A stretch of DNA of 64,000 nt from Branchinecta lynchi (taxonomy: Eukaryota > Arthropoda > Branchiopoda > Anostraca > Branchinectidae). The translations under genes and the position numbers were made by a program. Positions 1 to 11,800 of this stretch are shown here, in pieces; positions within the stretch are counted from its first letter, which is position 1, and each line of letters starts with the position of its first letter. The notes beneath the pieces were generated by a model. The model ran no database searches, had not been told where the DNA came from, and saw only the letters and a program-made list of their open reading frames with translations. The DNA is taken from contig JAKZAP010000100.1 of the NCBI GenBank assembly GCA_023053575.1, forward strand, positions 1-64,000, in the 5' to 3' direction.

Positions 1-228
1 TTGTTTGCACTACACCCGCCAGTTTAGGTGTGTACAATACCAGTTGATTATATCACTTCTATCAACATATTTTGTAGGCTATCCGAACGACTGAGTTTAT
101 GAAGAAACGAACGTTTTGGGAAAATGACAAATGTAATGATTAATATTAAGACCGATGAAAACCTTGGGAATTTCCTCGCAGTTACCCTGTTTGTGCCAGG
201 GAATCTCTTGATCATTTTGTTATTCATT

Positions 229-393
229 CTAAACATAAACTTCAGTCAACAAGCGCCTGCTAACTTCTAGCCGATAAGCAGCGTCGTCCGTTGCTTCTTT
301 CATCGCCAGATACAAACCATCTGGTCTTATATTTCCTTGCACCGCCAAGGACTGGCTCTTCCTAATCTGCTTCGTAAATAGTATGGTAGCCAT
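229..393 (-). CDS. possible 54-aa ORF or last exon, unknown
   Basis: A short ATG-to-stop frame rich in ordinary residues (it includes KEATDDAAYRLEVSRRLLTE) and without repeat character. Its composition looks more protein-like than the surrounding frames, but I recognise no family and see no clear splice sites. It ends before the 296-bp tandem array begins. It could be chance. Confidence 0.15.
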   Translation of the reverse strand: MATILFTKQIRKSQSLAVQGNIRPDGLYLAMKEATDDAAYRLEVSRRLLTEVYV

Positions 394-460
394 TTTCCAA
401 GGTAGTTATTTCTTAGCATGACGGACCATTAAAGGACCCCTGGCACTATTTACTATTCAA

Positions 461-1600
461 CTAGGATGTGCTTCAACAAATAACCCACGGTTTTGGCTGT
501 TTTAAGCCTTTTCCGGACCCGTTGACTGGTGCTGAAAACAGTGAACCAATTTACATAACCGGTTTTTCTGATGGAAAAACTTCTCGCAGACAACTGTCGT
601 CAGCGTGATACACATCGAAGGTAGCAAAACACGGCAAGTGAGAAAATCAGCGTGGTTTTGTCAGAGGGGTTAAAATGTACAGTACGAAATTGGCATCTCG
701 GCGTTTCGAAATACTATTCAACTTACAGTATTTTAAAATATTTAAATGCTTTAAAACTAGGCTGTGCTTCAACAAATAACCCACGGTTTTGGCTGTTTTA
801 AGCCTTTTCGGGACCCGTTGACTGGTGCTGAAAACAGTGAAACAATTTACATAACCGGTTTCTTCTGATGGAAAAACTCTCGCAGACAACTGTCGTCAGC
901 GTGATACACATCGAAGGTAGCAAAACACGGCAAGTGAGAAAATCAGCGTGGTTTTGTCAGAGGGGTTAAAATGTACAGTACGAAATTGGCATCTCGGCGT
1001 TTCGAAATACTATTCAACTTACAGTATTTTAAAATATTTAAATGCTTTAAAACTAGGCTGTGCTTCAACAAATAACCCACGGTTTTGGCTGTTTTAAGCC
1101 TTTTCCGGACCCGTTGACTGGTGCTGAAAACAGTGAAACAATTTACATAACCGGTTTCTTCTGATGGAAAAACTTCTCGCAGACAACTGTCGTCAGCGTG
1201 ATACACATCGAAGGTAGCAAAACACGGCAAGTGAGAAAATCAGCGTGGTTTTGTCAGAGTGGTTAAAATGTACAGTACGAAATTGGCATCTCGGCGTTTC
1301 GAAATACTATTCAACTTACAGTATTTTAAAATATTTAAATGCTTTAAAACTAGGCTGTGCTTCAACAAATAACCCACGGTTTTGGCTGTTTTAAGCCTTT
1401 TACGGACCCGTTGACTGGTGCTGAAAACAGTGAAACAATTTACATAACCGGTTTCTTCTGATGGAAAAACTTCTCGCAGACAACTGTCGTCAGCGTGATA
1501 CACATCGAAGGTAGCAAAACACGGCAAGTGAGAAAATCAGCGTGGTTTTGTCAGAGGGGTTAAAATGTACAGTACGAAATTGGCATCTCGGCGTTTAGAA
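461..1600. repeat. tandem repeat, 296-297-bp unit, about 3.8 copies
   Basis: Unit starts at 465, 761, 1057 and 1354 (spacings 296, 296, 297). Copies are nearly identical apart from a few substitutions and small indels. The last copy breaks off near 1598. Each unit can encode a minus-strand frame of up to 95 aa that begins MPCFATFDVYHADDS; this frame is carried by the repeat and has no recognisable domain, so I do not call it a gene. It is a satellite or higher-copy dispersed repeat. Confidence 0.9.
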
Positions 1601-2794
1601 ATATATGGAGTGATCATGGAAGAAAGTTGTATAGTAGTATAGGTAAGACAGGTCCTTTAAGCTCTTCGCGTCACACTAGGCTCAAAACAGTGAGGGGACG
1701 TGACGTTTGGTGCCTCTGGAGATAATGAGCTGCTGCATTTAGGTGTATAAAGTAATCTATATGACTTAGTCCAAAACACGCCAGCGATCCTCAGGAAGAA
1801 GGAATAAGTGTGTCCGTACGACTCAGAGCTTGGTCACGCTGGGCTCATTTCCTGGCTTTTGGGGTTGCAAAAGTAGAACAAAAGAAAAATACCGAGATAC
1901 AACTAACTCTGAATGTTGTCGTTTTAAATTCAGGAGATCAATTAGAGAAAAACAGCATGTATAATTATGTTACAGGAACACTAGTTGACCCCTAATGGCA
2001 GTCTGCTCATTATCCCCAAGCTGCCACAAAGCCTATCAAATCTCATGTCTCCTAGAGATTTTCAGTCGTTCGTCGAATAGGCGGCTTTTTTAGCCCTGTG
2101 TGACCAAGCTCCCAAACTCAAAGACTCAAACCGTGTGTAAATCAGTCACCGCGATCTTTGGCAGCAGCTGTGACACCACTTCAGACTTTGGTCCGCTAGA
2201 TACCCGGAGAGGCCGGAGATTTTGCATCGGCAAGGAGAGATAGTCATCAGGAGTATTGAAGCTTGGCCAGTCATGCACCAATTGAGTTTATATTAACTCA
2301 TGACTTTGTTTCTCATCTCGCAGGATTGCCGTGGGTTACTTCGAGAAAAGGTACAGGCAAGGCTTCTAATAGTTGAGAAAATGCCATTAGTCAATTTTGT
2401 TTCGTACTTTTCTATTCTATTATCTTTCTTTCTTCTTTATTTTCTGTTGAAAAAATGATAAACATCTGCCTCGTGAGTTTCATGTCCTATTTTCGCTTTT
2501 TCATGTGAAAAAAGTCAACCGCATCTATGTACCATTCTTTTTCTATGTACATGACGAGAAAATCTGTTTCAGTAAAGCCAGGCTTCACCTTCCCGATTAC
2601 CAGACGTTCGGAGCTACCGCACAGTCAAGCCAACCCCTTCCAGATGTTCATGATAACCATGGCAGCTTCCCCCACATTTCCTAGATGTCCCCTTCGCATT
2701 TCAAATATCTCTTGTACCCCAGTCACAACTCTCAATCACTTTCCCTCTTCTTCCTACATTTGTATATTTGTTCCGTCTCTCGAATGGATTGCCT
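1601..2794. other. no gene seen
   Basis: Unique-looking sequence between the 296-bp array and the LINE end. The only frames are short, start at arbitrary methionines and show no domain. A T-rich patch at 2395-2460 is the only compositional feature. Confidence 0.5.
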
Positions 2795-3281
2795 CTATGG
2801 TATAATCGGTGGACGGGGGAAAGTAAATAGGTAGCGCGAGCAAGGCCCCGGATGACAAAACCCTCCCGGAAGGCCGCCCCTCCTCCCAGGAATTATAGCA
2901 GAACCATACAAGAAGAAAAGATACCGGCAATTGGTTTTATTTACAAAATGAAGCGACGAAATAAAAAGATGAAAAGAGACGAAAGCGTAATTCGGTAAGC
3001 CACTGAATTTACGTCCCAATGAATTTACACCTACTGGCCGACTTTCCCGAAGAACTGACTTCCAATGAACTGGAGAGCCACGGAATGCCTAGATGACCTG
3101 ATGCCTTTTGGACACCAGAGCAAGTAGGAACCGGTAACCCCCAGAACGCCGAGACACGCACGCATGCAGGGAGTTGAGAAGCCTATGATGAATGAATGAA
3201 TGATGTCATCATCAGCCAAAAAAGCGATAATCTAAAAAAAAAAAAATAATAAATAAGGAAAAATAACACATCAACTACTTA
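2795..3281 (-). other. probable LINE 3' untranslated region
   Basis: Lies immediately downstream (minus sense) of the LINE reverse-transcriptase frame. Read on the minus strand it holds a tetranucleotide repeat (ATTC-type, near 3188-3207) and an AATAAA at about 2945. An A-rich run on the plus strand at 3231-3262 sits next to the RT stop. Assignment to the LINE rests on position only. Confidence 0.35.
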
Positions 3282-4330
3282 TTACTCGGACAAAGCAAAA
3301 CAATCAGCTAAAAGTGCCTTCCACACTCCAAGATTATAGAATATAGGTTTTGCGGCCAACTGTACAAGATCATTATCACCCTTATTGAGCCGAATAAATA
3401 GAGATACACAAGCATTCCGCTGGAGCTCTTTCAATGTAAAACAACGTTTTGCCACTAGAACTTCACTAACACTACATCTACGTGGCAGGCGAAGCAGTTT
3501 CCTTATAGCACTGTTATACACAACCTGTAATCTTGATAGTGAACCCCCTCTAGCATTCGTAACTAGGCCTAGGCAAAAAAACTGGTAGCAAAATGTTTTA
3601 TACAACCGTATCTTGATATCCTCGTTAAGGAAACCAAATTTCCAAACCAAAGCTTTTGCTCTTTTACAAAAACTTTTCATAATCTCAGAAATATGGCGAT
3701 CATCTCTAAGATCCTTTTTAAAATAAAGTCCAAGGTAACGGAATTCATCAACAAATGTAATGTTCCGCCCACTCAAATAAACTTCTTGTTTTACGATTTT
3801 ACATCCAGTCGGAATAAAATCCATAGCATACGTTTTCGAAGTGTTAAAAATCACATCATAATCACTGGCAAACACATCACAAATTGCGAGTAGCCGATTA
3901 AAACCAAACACAGTCGGGGAAAGGATTACAAGGTCATCCGTAAACAGAAGATGATTCAAGCATTGTCCTGCGATGTAGCAATCAGTCAGAACCGACCTAA
4001 GTCGGACTGACAGAGCATCAACATACACACTGTACAAAATAGGAGAAAGTATACCCCCTTGCCTTAAACCATTTCCCAGAGTGAAATCCGTACTAAGAGT
4101 GCTCCCCCACCTCCAGAAAATCGCTGATTTCTAAACCAGAACCCCAACAACTTTACATACTAAACAGGAACACCTCTTTCAAGCAAAATTTTCAGCATTT
4201 TAGCATGATTTGCTCTGTCAAACGCTTTGGCAAAGTCAATAAAACAAGCGTATACGGTGTAGAAAAAAAAATATTCTACAATAAACTTAAGAAGAAAAAT
4301 AGCAAAATCAACACCGGATCTTTTTTTAAA
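3282..4330 (-). pseudogene. LINE ORF2: reverse transcriptase core and C-terminus
   Basis: Motif A (FIDFAKAFD) is readable at about 4199-4260, GLRQGGILSP at about 4045-4075 and the catalytic motif C as FTDDLVILSP near 3925-3945. Motif A lies in a different frame from the 251-aa open frame that ends at 3282, so the RT is frameshifted. The C-terminal half after motif C (thumb region and a run ending FALSE) is open. It continues the frame family of the 4337-5971 entry. Confidence 0.85.
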
Positions 4331-4336
4331 TCCAAA

Positions 4337-5971
4337 CTAACGACAAGATGTCCCCAAAAATGCTGAAAGCTTTACAAGAAGACACTTCTCTAAAAGCTTA
4401 GATAACACCATTGCCAGGGCAATAGGACGATAGTTATCAGAAGGTGTTACATCTCCCGCCTTATTCTTACATATCGGCACCAATTCAACATTCATCAATG
4501 ACGAAGGCAGAACACCATGGTTCACAAAACCAGTAAAAAGGCGTGAAAGTAGTTCTAGCTTCAAATCTGAAGCATATTTTAAATGCTTTACAGAAATACC
4601 ATCACCTCCTCCTACCTTAGCCGAATCCAAACTCTTGAGTGCAAATTCAACTTCAGAAGCTTCTATACAACTATTCAACCTTTCCGCTCGTAAATCTTCT
4701 AGAAAACTACACGAACTTTCAACGGAATTATATAAAGCACGGAACTTCCCAGCCCATAACTCCGCAATACAGCCCTCGCATACAGTACCATCAATGCAAG
4801 AAGCTAGACAATTTCTATAAGAAAATAGCTTCCTAATATTTTTCCAAAACAACGAAGTATTTCCTTCTAAAATACTCTTTGCCAAACCTTCAGCCTTTAA
4901 ATTATGTACGTTCCTTTTACACCACCTTTGCCGATACTTCCTGCGCTTAACCTTCATATCCTCAGCCACAGGGCCCTCCGGAGGCCTACCACTGCCAACC
5001 CACCGTAAAAAAGCTTCCCTTGAAGCTGTATACAGTGGTTTAAGGTAATCCCTCCACTCCGGAACGCCCCCAAACGACTGAGTAGATGAATGTCCAGCAA
5101 CTGACGGTAAACACTTAGTCCCAGCAAAAGTCAAAATAGAAAGAAACAAAGCATGTACACATGTAAGAGAAGCTATGTGTTGAGGGTCGGTACAGTTTAG
5201 GGATCTACAATTTAGAGCTTCATCCTCCATATCAATTTTACTAATCTCATCTCTCGTCTCACACAAATATTCCATCAAATTTTCTTCAGAAGCTTTAGAC
5301 CAATCAATTCGAGTACGACAATCGGGGGAAAAGACCACTTGCGTTTGTAGAAGGTCAACATTCAATGTAAAAGCCAATGGCAAGTGGTCAGGTCCAAAAC
5401 CATAAAGTACCCGGAAATCATTCAATATACTACTCTTGTTTCGGCTCGCAACAACGTGATCAAGCCATGACACCACTCCAACGTGGGAATCACTCACATA
5501 AGTATACGAATCACTTGGTAAAAACTCACAGTCGGCAATAATCAGGGAATTATCATGTACAAAACGCTCAACCTCAAGAAATAAAGGGGACTTAATCCTT
5601 GAACTCGCATTCCAATCACCAAGTATGCAAACCGGCTCATACGTACCACAATCGAGGATAACCTGAAGACGACTTCATGCAATCGATATATTCAGCATCA
5701 TTATGGGCCTGTGATGGCATATAAATGTTAACAAAAAGCAACAGACAACTATTTTTTTTTTTTTTTCTATTCAACTTAAGTTGTCAACGATTAGCCTATC
5801 ATCATTCAACTTAATAACCTTTGCTACTTAGAGATTTTCTCCATAGTACTGCAACTCCTCCAAACGGCCGCCCAGTAAGTAACTCAGAATCTTTAACTGG
5901 AGAAACCCCAGCACCAAAAAATCACGATGAAGGTTTTGTAGAATACTCAAATCTGACTCAAATAGCCATAA
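4337..5971 (-). pseudogene. LINE ORF2: endonuclease and first part of reverse transcriptase, frameshifted
   Basis: Visible on the minus strand: the endonuclease segment GRPFGGVAVLW near 5880, a region reading LLFVNIYMPSQAHND near 5715-5750, the catalytic GDWNA motif near 5608-5621 and PDHLPLAF near 5370. A connector follows, then RT motifs including NYRPIAL near 4430. At least one frameshift lies near 5675, and an A-run at 5751-5767 disrupts the endonuclease. The open part from 5497 to 4337 is 386 codons. The endonuclease nicks target DNA and the RT copies the element RNA there; this copy cannot make an intact protein. Confidence 0.85.
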
Positions 5972-5979
5972 TTCCTGTA
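5972..5979 (+). repeat. target-site duplication TTCCTGTA, left copy
   Basis: Exact 8-bp match to 42469-42476. The left flank continues as LINE endonuclease sequence and the right flank begins the terminal inverted repeat with GGG. Collapsing both copies to one gives continuous LINE coding sequence (endonuclease QE followed by LWLFE). Confidence 0.85.
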
Positions 5980-6705
5980 GGGTCGCTGTCACTACCCCCA
6001 CCCGTCAGTTCGCCCACCCGTCAGTTCGCCCACTTCCAAAATCCGACAGTTCGCCCACCCGTCAGTTCGCCCACCCGTCACTACGCCCACCCGTCACTAC
6101 GCCCACCCGTCACTACGCCCACCCGTCACTACACCCACCCGTCACTACGTCCACCCGTCAGTTCACCCACCCGTCACTACTCCCACCCGTCAGTTCGCCC
6201 ACCGTCAGTTGACCCACCCGTCAGTTCGCCCACCGTCAGTTCGCCCACCCGTCATTTGGCCCAAAAATCCGTCAGTTGACCCACCCGTCATTTCGCCTAA
6301 AAATCCGTCAGTTCGCCCAATTTTTCCGACAGTTCGCCCACCCGTCAGTTGGCCCAAAAATCCGTCAGTTGACCTATCCGTCATTTCGCCTAAAAATCCG
6401 TCAGTTCGCCCAATTTTTATGACAGTCACCCACCCGTCATTTCGCCTAAGAATCCGTCAGTTAGCCCAACTTTTCCGACATTTCGCCTACCCGTCATTTG
6501 GCCCAAAAATCCGACAGTTGGCCCAACTTTGCTAGATCAGTAACATCTATGAAGAAGGGGCGCGAACCCAGGGGAATAATCAGAAGGAGCGAACCTTTTT
6601 TCGTTTAGTTAGGGTCGATAAAAAATTTCTTTGGGTGCGACTGTTCTGTTTACTTAAAAAAAAAGATCCCGTTCACGTGAAGATGGGGGAAAAGAAAAGC
6701 TGTTC
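5980..6705 (+). repeat. left terminal inverted repeat of the 36.5-kb element
   Basis: 5980-6535 is an array of a 16-bp unit, typically GTCACTACGCCCACCC, with variants (GTCAGTTCGCCCACCC and AAAAATCC-containing forms). From about 6536 a non-repetitive inner domain follows, with CAGGGGAATAATCAG, CGTTTAGTTAGG and GTTTACTTAAA-type stretches. The inner domain matches the reverse complement of 41600-41835 with indels. Confidence 0.85.
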
Positions 6706-6927
6706 AAATAGTTTGTAACAAACTTTGTTGCTTGATAAAGAGGTTGTTGCTAACGCCGGCCGAGCTAACGAGGTCGTATCCCTGCAGGCCCCCAGTGATC
6801 AAAATATATTGTCGCAAAGTATTTTTGAAATAAAAGAACCTGAACCTGAACCTGCTAATTTTTACGGAAATTGAAAGGTTTTTGCCATGATACGCGCAAA
6901 CAGACCTATCCAAAGTTCAACATCCTA
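6706..6927. other. interior of the 36.5-kb element, no gene
   Basis: About 220 bp between the inner terminal repeat and the Gypsy-A 3' LTR. It contains AATAAAAG followed by a short GAACCT repeat near 6826-6855, which resembles a retroposon tail. No coding frame is recognisable. Confidence 0.5.
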
Positions 6928-6932
6928 GGTAG

Positions 6933-7649
6933 TGTTAAGAGGATGTGAGATCGAATCCCACTTCAGACACCATTGTTAAGAGGATGGACGAGTGGAGGCG
7001 AGGTTTAATGAAGATAAGGCTCCTGGGGTGTGGGCTGAAGACATTCTGACACCGTAGGTGCCCACTAGCCCCAGGACCAGTCAGGAAACCGGACAAAAGA
7101 GACAAGGGAAAGTCTCAGGGAATTCTATAGCTCAGCCGCAGTCAATCCAGAAATCCCTAATCAAGCTGGTTCACCCATCCTAGCGAAGCTGGAATTCACA
7201 TATCCAGTCAAGCCCGAGGCCTACTAGCCGAGATGGACCATAACGTCTATAGTTAATTTATCTCATGTAAATCATGTACAAGAGCGTGACACATATAATA
7301 TAGCACTAATGGGTCCCTAACTAAATATATAAACTGGTCCTTACCATAAATTATAATACAGAGTAACTGAGGTCTTGCTCCGACCAAGGATGAAAGAGAA
7401 CTACTTTTGGCTGCCGATTCATTACGCAGCCAAAATACTTAGAATGAAATGGATCAAAGCCTGACCTCGGATTAGCGAGCAGCTAACTGAAGCTAGGATA
7501 AAGACCGAGTGACCTATTGTCACGATGCCGGGAAATTAATGATGGTGATGGAAACCGAAGAGATATATAGAAAAGTAGGCGATAGATGGAGGGAATAACT
7601 AGGAGGACTATTGCAGAGCAAAGTGCTATGGGATGTCTCCATAACACAC
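6933..7649 (-). repeat. Gypsy-A 3' LTR
   Basis: On the minus strand the LTR begins TGTGTTATGG directly after a purine tract (AAGGGGGGGGAGG, 7651-7663) and ends CTCTTAACA, so it has TGT...ACA ends and is about 717 bp. The next 5 bases (minus sense CTACC, plus 6928-6932) are the likely target duplication; its partner has been lost. The LTR's last 71 bp recur at 25923-25993 in the opposite orientation. Near its end it carries a primer-binding-site-like TGGTGTCTGAAGTGGGAT followed by a second CTTAACA. Confidence 0.75.
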
Positions 7650-8837
7650 CTCCCCCCCTTGGGCAGAGTGGTGTACGGGCAATAAAAGATTCTACAATGT
7701 TTCCATTCCAGCCCCACCTACTAACATACCATCGATAGCTAAGCCATCGCGGCAACCCAGGTTTCTGACAGAGGGGGCAATCAAATAAGTGTGAAAAATC
7801 AAAGCCCACTCTCTGTTCAGTTAGTTCAGGGTCCTTTATTGAGCTTCAGTCCTACTGACCTTACCCTGACCACATGAACCAAACCAAAACAAATATAAAA
7901 TGCGAAATAAAGGCAGAATTAATATTTGAAGCGTCGATGCCTTTAAGTTCTAAAATAAATTAGGGGCTGGAAGAAACTTTAAAAAGGGATTATCAGGGAA
8001 ATATTGGGGAAATGTTGCCAGTACCACAACTCGTCCCAAAAGAGAAGTCTCTGAGATTTGTTAGAAATAGAAAATGGAAAAGGGAAAACTAGGAGGAATT
8101 TGGGAGGAAAGGGAAAAAGAAAGGCCGCAATTTTAAAAATTACTCCAGTTAGCTGTCGCAACGACCTAAGGTAAGACCTTGATGCAAAAAAACTTGAAGT
8201 AGAAATGGGGGAGGTCCTACGCACTCTAAGCCGCAAAATAAAGCACTAAAGGTAAGGGCACGCAAGTAATTAAAGCGCAGAACAGGCGCAAAGCATTTTT
8301 AAGAATGATGGCCGAACACACGGCGTCAATATGATTTTTGATAATATATGCATTATATGAAGAAGTATAAGGCAACAAAGCGCGGAAAACAAAAGCTAGC
8401 GGTGGCCGACAAACGGCTTCAGTCAGATCGACCGAAAAGTTGAAGGAACTGCATGAAAAGCGCGGAAGCAGAAAAAGGAATGCTTAAAGGAACAGTGCAG
8501 TTATCGCAAGGACTAGCGAAGCGAAACCGAAATCAACATATGTACAAAAGCGACTTTAAAGAGGGCCTACACAATTAAACTAAGAAGGGGGGGGGGGGGA
8601 CGAACATATATATACCTAACCGGAAATATTTATAGCCGCACTTGCGAGCGGGAAAACGCGGACCTAACACTCCTACCTAAATATTTACATTTCCACTTGG
8701 CTGTCGTGGTGTCCAGTCCAGGTGATACGGATTGATGGAGGTGGATTTGGAGGATTTGACTAGTGATGGGGGTTGAGTTGATGGTGGAATAGTTGTTGGT
8801 TGTTGGTTTAAAGTTGGAAATGGCGTTGTTGATGACT
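7650..8837 (-). other. Gypsy-A 3' noncoding region with polypurine tract
   Basis: About 1.2 kb between the pol stop and the 3' LTR. The polypurine tract that primes plus-strand DNA lies at 7651-7663. A G12 run at 8588-8600 stands out on the plus strand. Short open frames here have no domain; the one overlapping the pol end (8630-8944) could be frameshifted pol tail. Confidence 0.6.
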
Positions 8838-11800
8838 CTACGAGCTTGTATCGCTGGAGTGAGGATACGTAGTAGAGTAGGTTCTTCCTTTCTTAGTTGA
8901 TTGTTGCGGGTAAGTTGGTTTGGTGGATTTAGGTCGTGGCACATCGTGTGAGCGGGACCGTGATGCGGTACGGAAGTCGGCGGACTGGTACCGATCTGGT
9001 GGTCTCTGCAGGCGGTTGGATTTCCGGAGGGGAAGGGTAAGCTCGACCCGTGGAGGGGAGACAGGAGAATGAGCGTCTGGAGCGCTGGGTGAGGAGGGCG
9101 GATACGGATGGCAAGGCGTGCGTGTCATAGGTGGCGTAGTGACGTGCAAGGTTGGCGGCGTCGGTGGCGTGACGTACAAGGTTGGTGGCGTTGGTGGCGT
9201 GATGATGACTGTCGGGGGCGTCGACGGCGTTACGGGCTCCGTTGGCGGCGTTGGCGATGTGAGTTGTCCCATCGGTGGCGCTGTGACGCTCGGAGACGCT
9301 GGGACCTCAACGCCGTTGCTTCTTCTGTCGCTACCTGCGTGCCGTGCGGAAAAGTCGTGACAGAAAATTTCGTCGGAGATTTCAGATAGAGAATTTGAAC
9401 TAGATTCGGATGGCTCTGAATTAAAAGTTAGCTGATAGAGGTCCGACTGGTTTGGGTTGAACTTGAAATTTCTGAATTTGCTTTCTGATATTTTAGGTGT
9501 GCTAGGAGTTGAATTTGAAAATGAGTGCTGTACCGGGACTGAGAGTCGGTCCGGCAAGCTTGCGTAAGTAGTATTCGAAGCATTGATAAACTCAAAATCG
9601 TTAGTCACAAGGGACAGTGACGGACTTGAGATTTGACTATCTGAACTGAGGTTATTAGAAGAAACGGCACGGGGCAGCGACTGGCGAGGGTCCACCAGCG
9701 GCGACGACACATGCAAGAGAAAAGATGCCTGCTCGGAGGGACACTCCGGCGTCAATGGCCGGGGCCAATCGCTTCTCATAGTATCAGCTTGCTCGGTATA
9801 CTCGATTTGGTAAGGGGAATAAGAAAGGAAAGTGCTGTTCTGGGGAGGGAGAGTGGTAGGGGTTATTGAGGCGGGCCTTAACACCGGCGCCTCGCAAAAG
9901 ACAGTTGTCTCGAGAAGATTTGACTCACTGTCAAAATGTGGCGGCGATATACGAGGGCACATTGGTGCTTCTGCCGTTGGTCGTAGTAAGAAAGATTCTG
10001 GGATAGGGTTGTCGAGGTGGCAATAATTCGAGGCCCTTGGTGTTTGCGGCAGAAGTAGAGGCGCGTTACACAGCGCTACCAAGTCCAACGGTACTGAACA
10101 TGGAGCAGATTGCTCCGTAATCGCTGCGATTTGGGGTAAAACCTGGCGTTCACTAGCCGGCACGGCAGGCAAATTTGTCGATTCAGCCTTGGGTTCTAAT
10201 ACCCATGGGGATCTTAACCTAGACCCCTCCAAACGGTCAAAATGGACGACCTGCGTCTTTGATCCGAACTTTTGGATCTCATAATTCCGGCCTTCATTCA
10301 TAACGCGAATAACGCGGTATGGTCCATCTGCGCGCTCTTTACGAAGTTTTGAACCTATACCAGGGGCAGGGGGGACTTTGAGAAAAACAATATCACCAGG
10401 CCTATGTGGGGTGAATTTTTCGCAATCTTTATCGTACTGGGATTTCTGCTTATGTTTTGAAACATGAATATTGGCAGAAATCTGGTCATGTGCTATTTTC
10501 ATTCTGTTTAGGATCTCAGATTTGTAGTTCTCCATAGAATCATAAAACAGGCGACGTGGTGCCACATCGAAAAGGGAAGGCATGGGATCACGCAAAAACA
10601 TAGCATAAAACGGGGTCTCCTTAGTAGACACGTTATGTGCGGTATTCAACCAAAATATCGCAAACGGCAAGTGTTCGTCCCAGTCATCTCGACTGGGGGA
10701 GAGGTACTGGGAAAGAATGTCTTTCACAGTCCGGTGCATTCTCTCGACCTGACCGTTGCAATTTGGACGGAAAGAAGTAGTGGTGAGGTGGTGCATGCTC
10801 ATGACTTTCATAATTTCTTCAAACATTTTTGATGTGAAATTAGAGCCTCGATCTGTTAAAATCTGGCTCGGAAAACCATGAGGGAGAAATACTTTTTCGA
10901 TTAAAGCCCGGGCGACAACATGAGTTTGTTGGTTTGGGAGGGGAATGCCGAACATGAATTTTGTGAAATGACAGCAAACTGTCAAAATAACGGAATTGTC
11001 ATTACGGCTTCTTGGGAGGGGGCCAACAATATCGATGGAGACAAGCTCCATAGGGCCAGATGGAACCGGGATTATACCTAGCGGGGCTATGGGAGTCCTA
11101 TTGGGGACCTTACGTTTCAGACAGTCGACCCATACTGAAACGTGATGTCGGGCCCTAGTGTACATGTTGGGGAACCACACGGAAAATCTCATTTTGTGGA
11201 GCATTTTGGAAAGACCAAAATGTCCAGAAAAGGCATGAAAATGTTCCAAGACCTGGGGCACAAGACTGTCAGGGATAACAGGCACGACGTGAACCATGTC
11301 ACGGTACGTAGCAGAAGGTGAAAAAATAAAACACAAAATTTCATCTTCAACACAAAAGGACTCGACACTTCTTTCAAGTATAGAGTAATCGGGAGGGAGC
11401 TCTGCTGTGCCTGCTAAACGCTGAACCATTCCTTTACAGAATATATCACCAGACTGTGCCCTTCGAATTCCATCTAAACCTATCTCTTGGGGAAGTTCAG
11501 ATAGCTGAACAACATTCACCAAGGGTTGGGGGTCAGTTTTCTCGCCTACTGGAGCTTCTACCAGGCGGGATAACGCATCCCCGAACATTTCCTTGCCTGG
11601 CATGTAATCGACACGAAAAGTGTACTCCTGAAGCTCCAGGCAAATCCTAGCCAATTTTCCGTTAGGGCAGTCCATGAACGGCAAGGCTTTCAAGGGCTGA
11701 TGGTCCGTTCGGACCAGAAAGGGTTTAGACACTAAGTAGTGTCTATACTTCTTCACAAACTCCCAAAGGGCTACAGCTTCCCTTTTGGTCGTGGAATATC

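Larger units (their letters stand above)
3282..5979 (-). mobile_element. LINE (non-LTR retrotransposon), 3' portion
   Basis: This part carries most of the apurinic-type endonuclease and the reverse transcriptase, in several frames broken by indels. Its 5' end stops exactly at the inverted-repeat element that starts at 5980; the missing 5' portion is at 42469-43523 in the same orientation. Both parts carry TTCCTGTA at the break. The LINE therefore predates everything nested inside. The clade is uncertain: endonuclease plus RT with an FTDD-type motif C suggests the CR1/Jockey-like groups. Confidence 0.85.

Noticed and set aside
5821..6535. Frames of up to 152 aa made of PPVSSPTRHYAHPS-type repeats
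   Set aside because: Minisatellite translation; the same DNA is the terminal repeat of the 36.5-kb element, and at 5821-5990 the complement of the LINE endonuclease.
6941..6975. tRNA gene fragment (T-arm and acceptor-like sequence)
   Set aside because: Explained as the complement of the primer-binding-site block inside the Gypsy-A LTR.
9108..9389. Plus-strand frames rich in Gly/Val/Arg (80-93 aa)
   Set aside because: They are the complement of the Pro/Thr repeats of Gypsy-A Pol.
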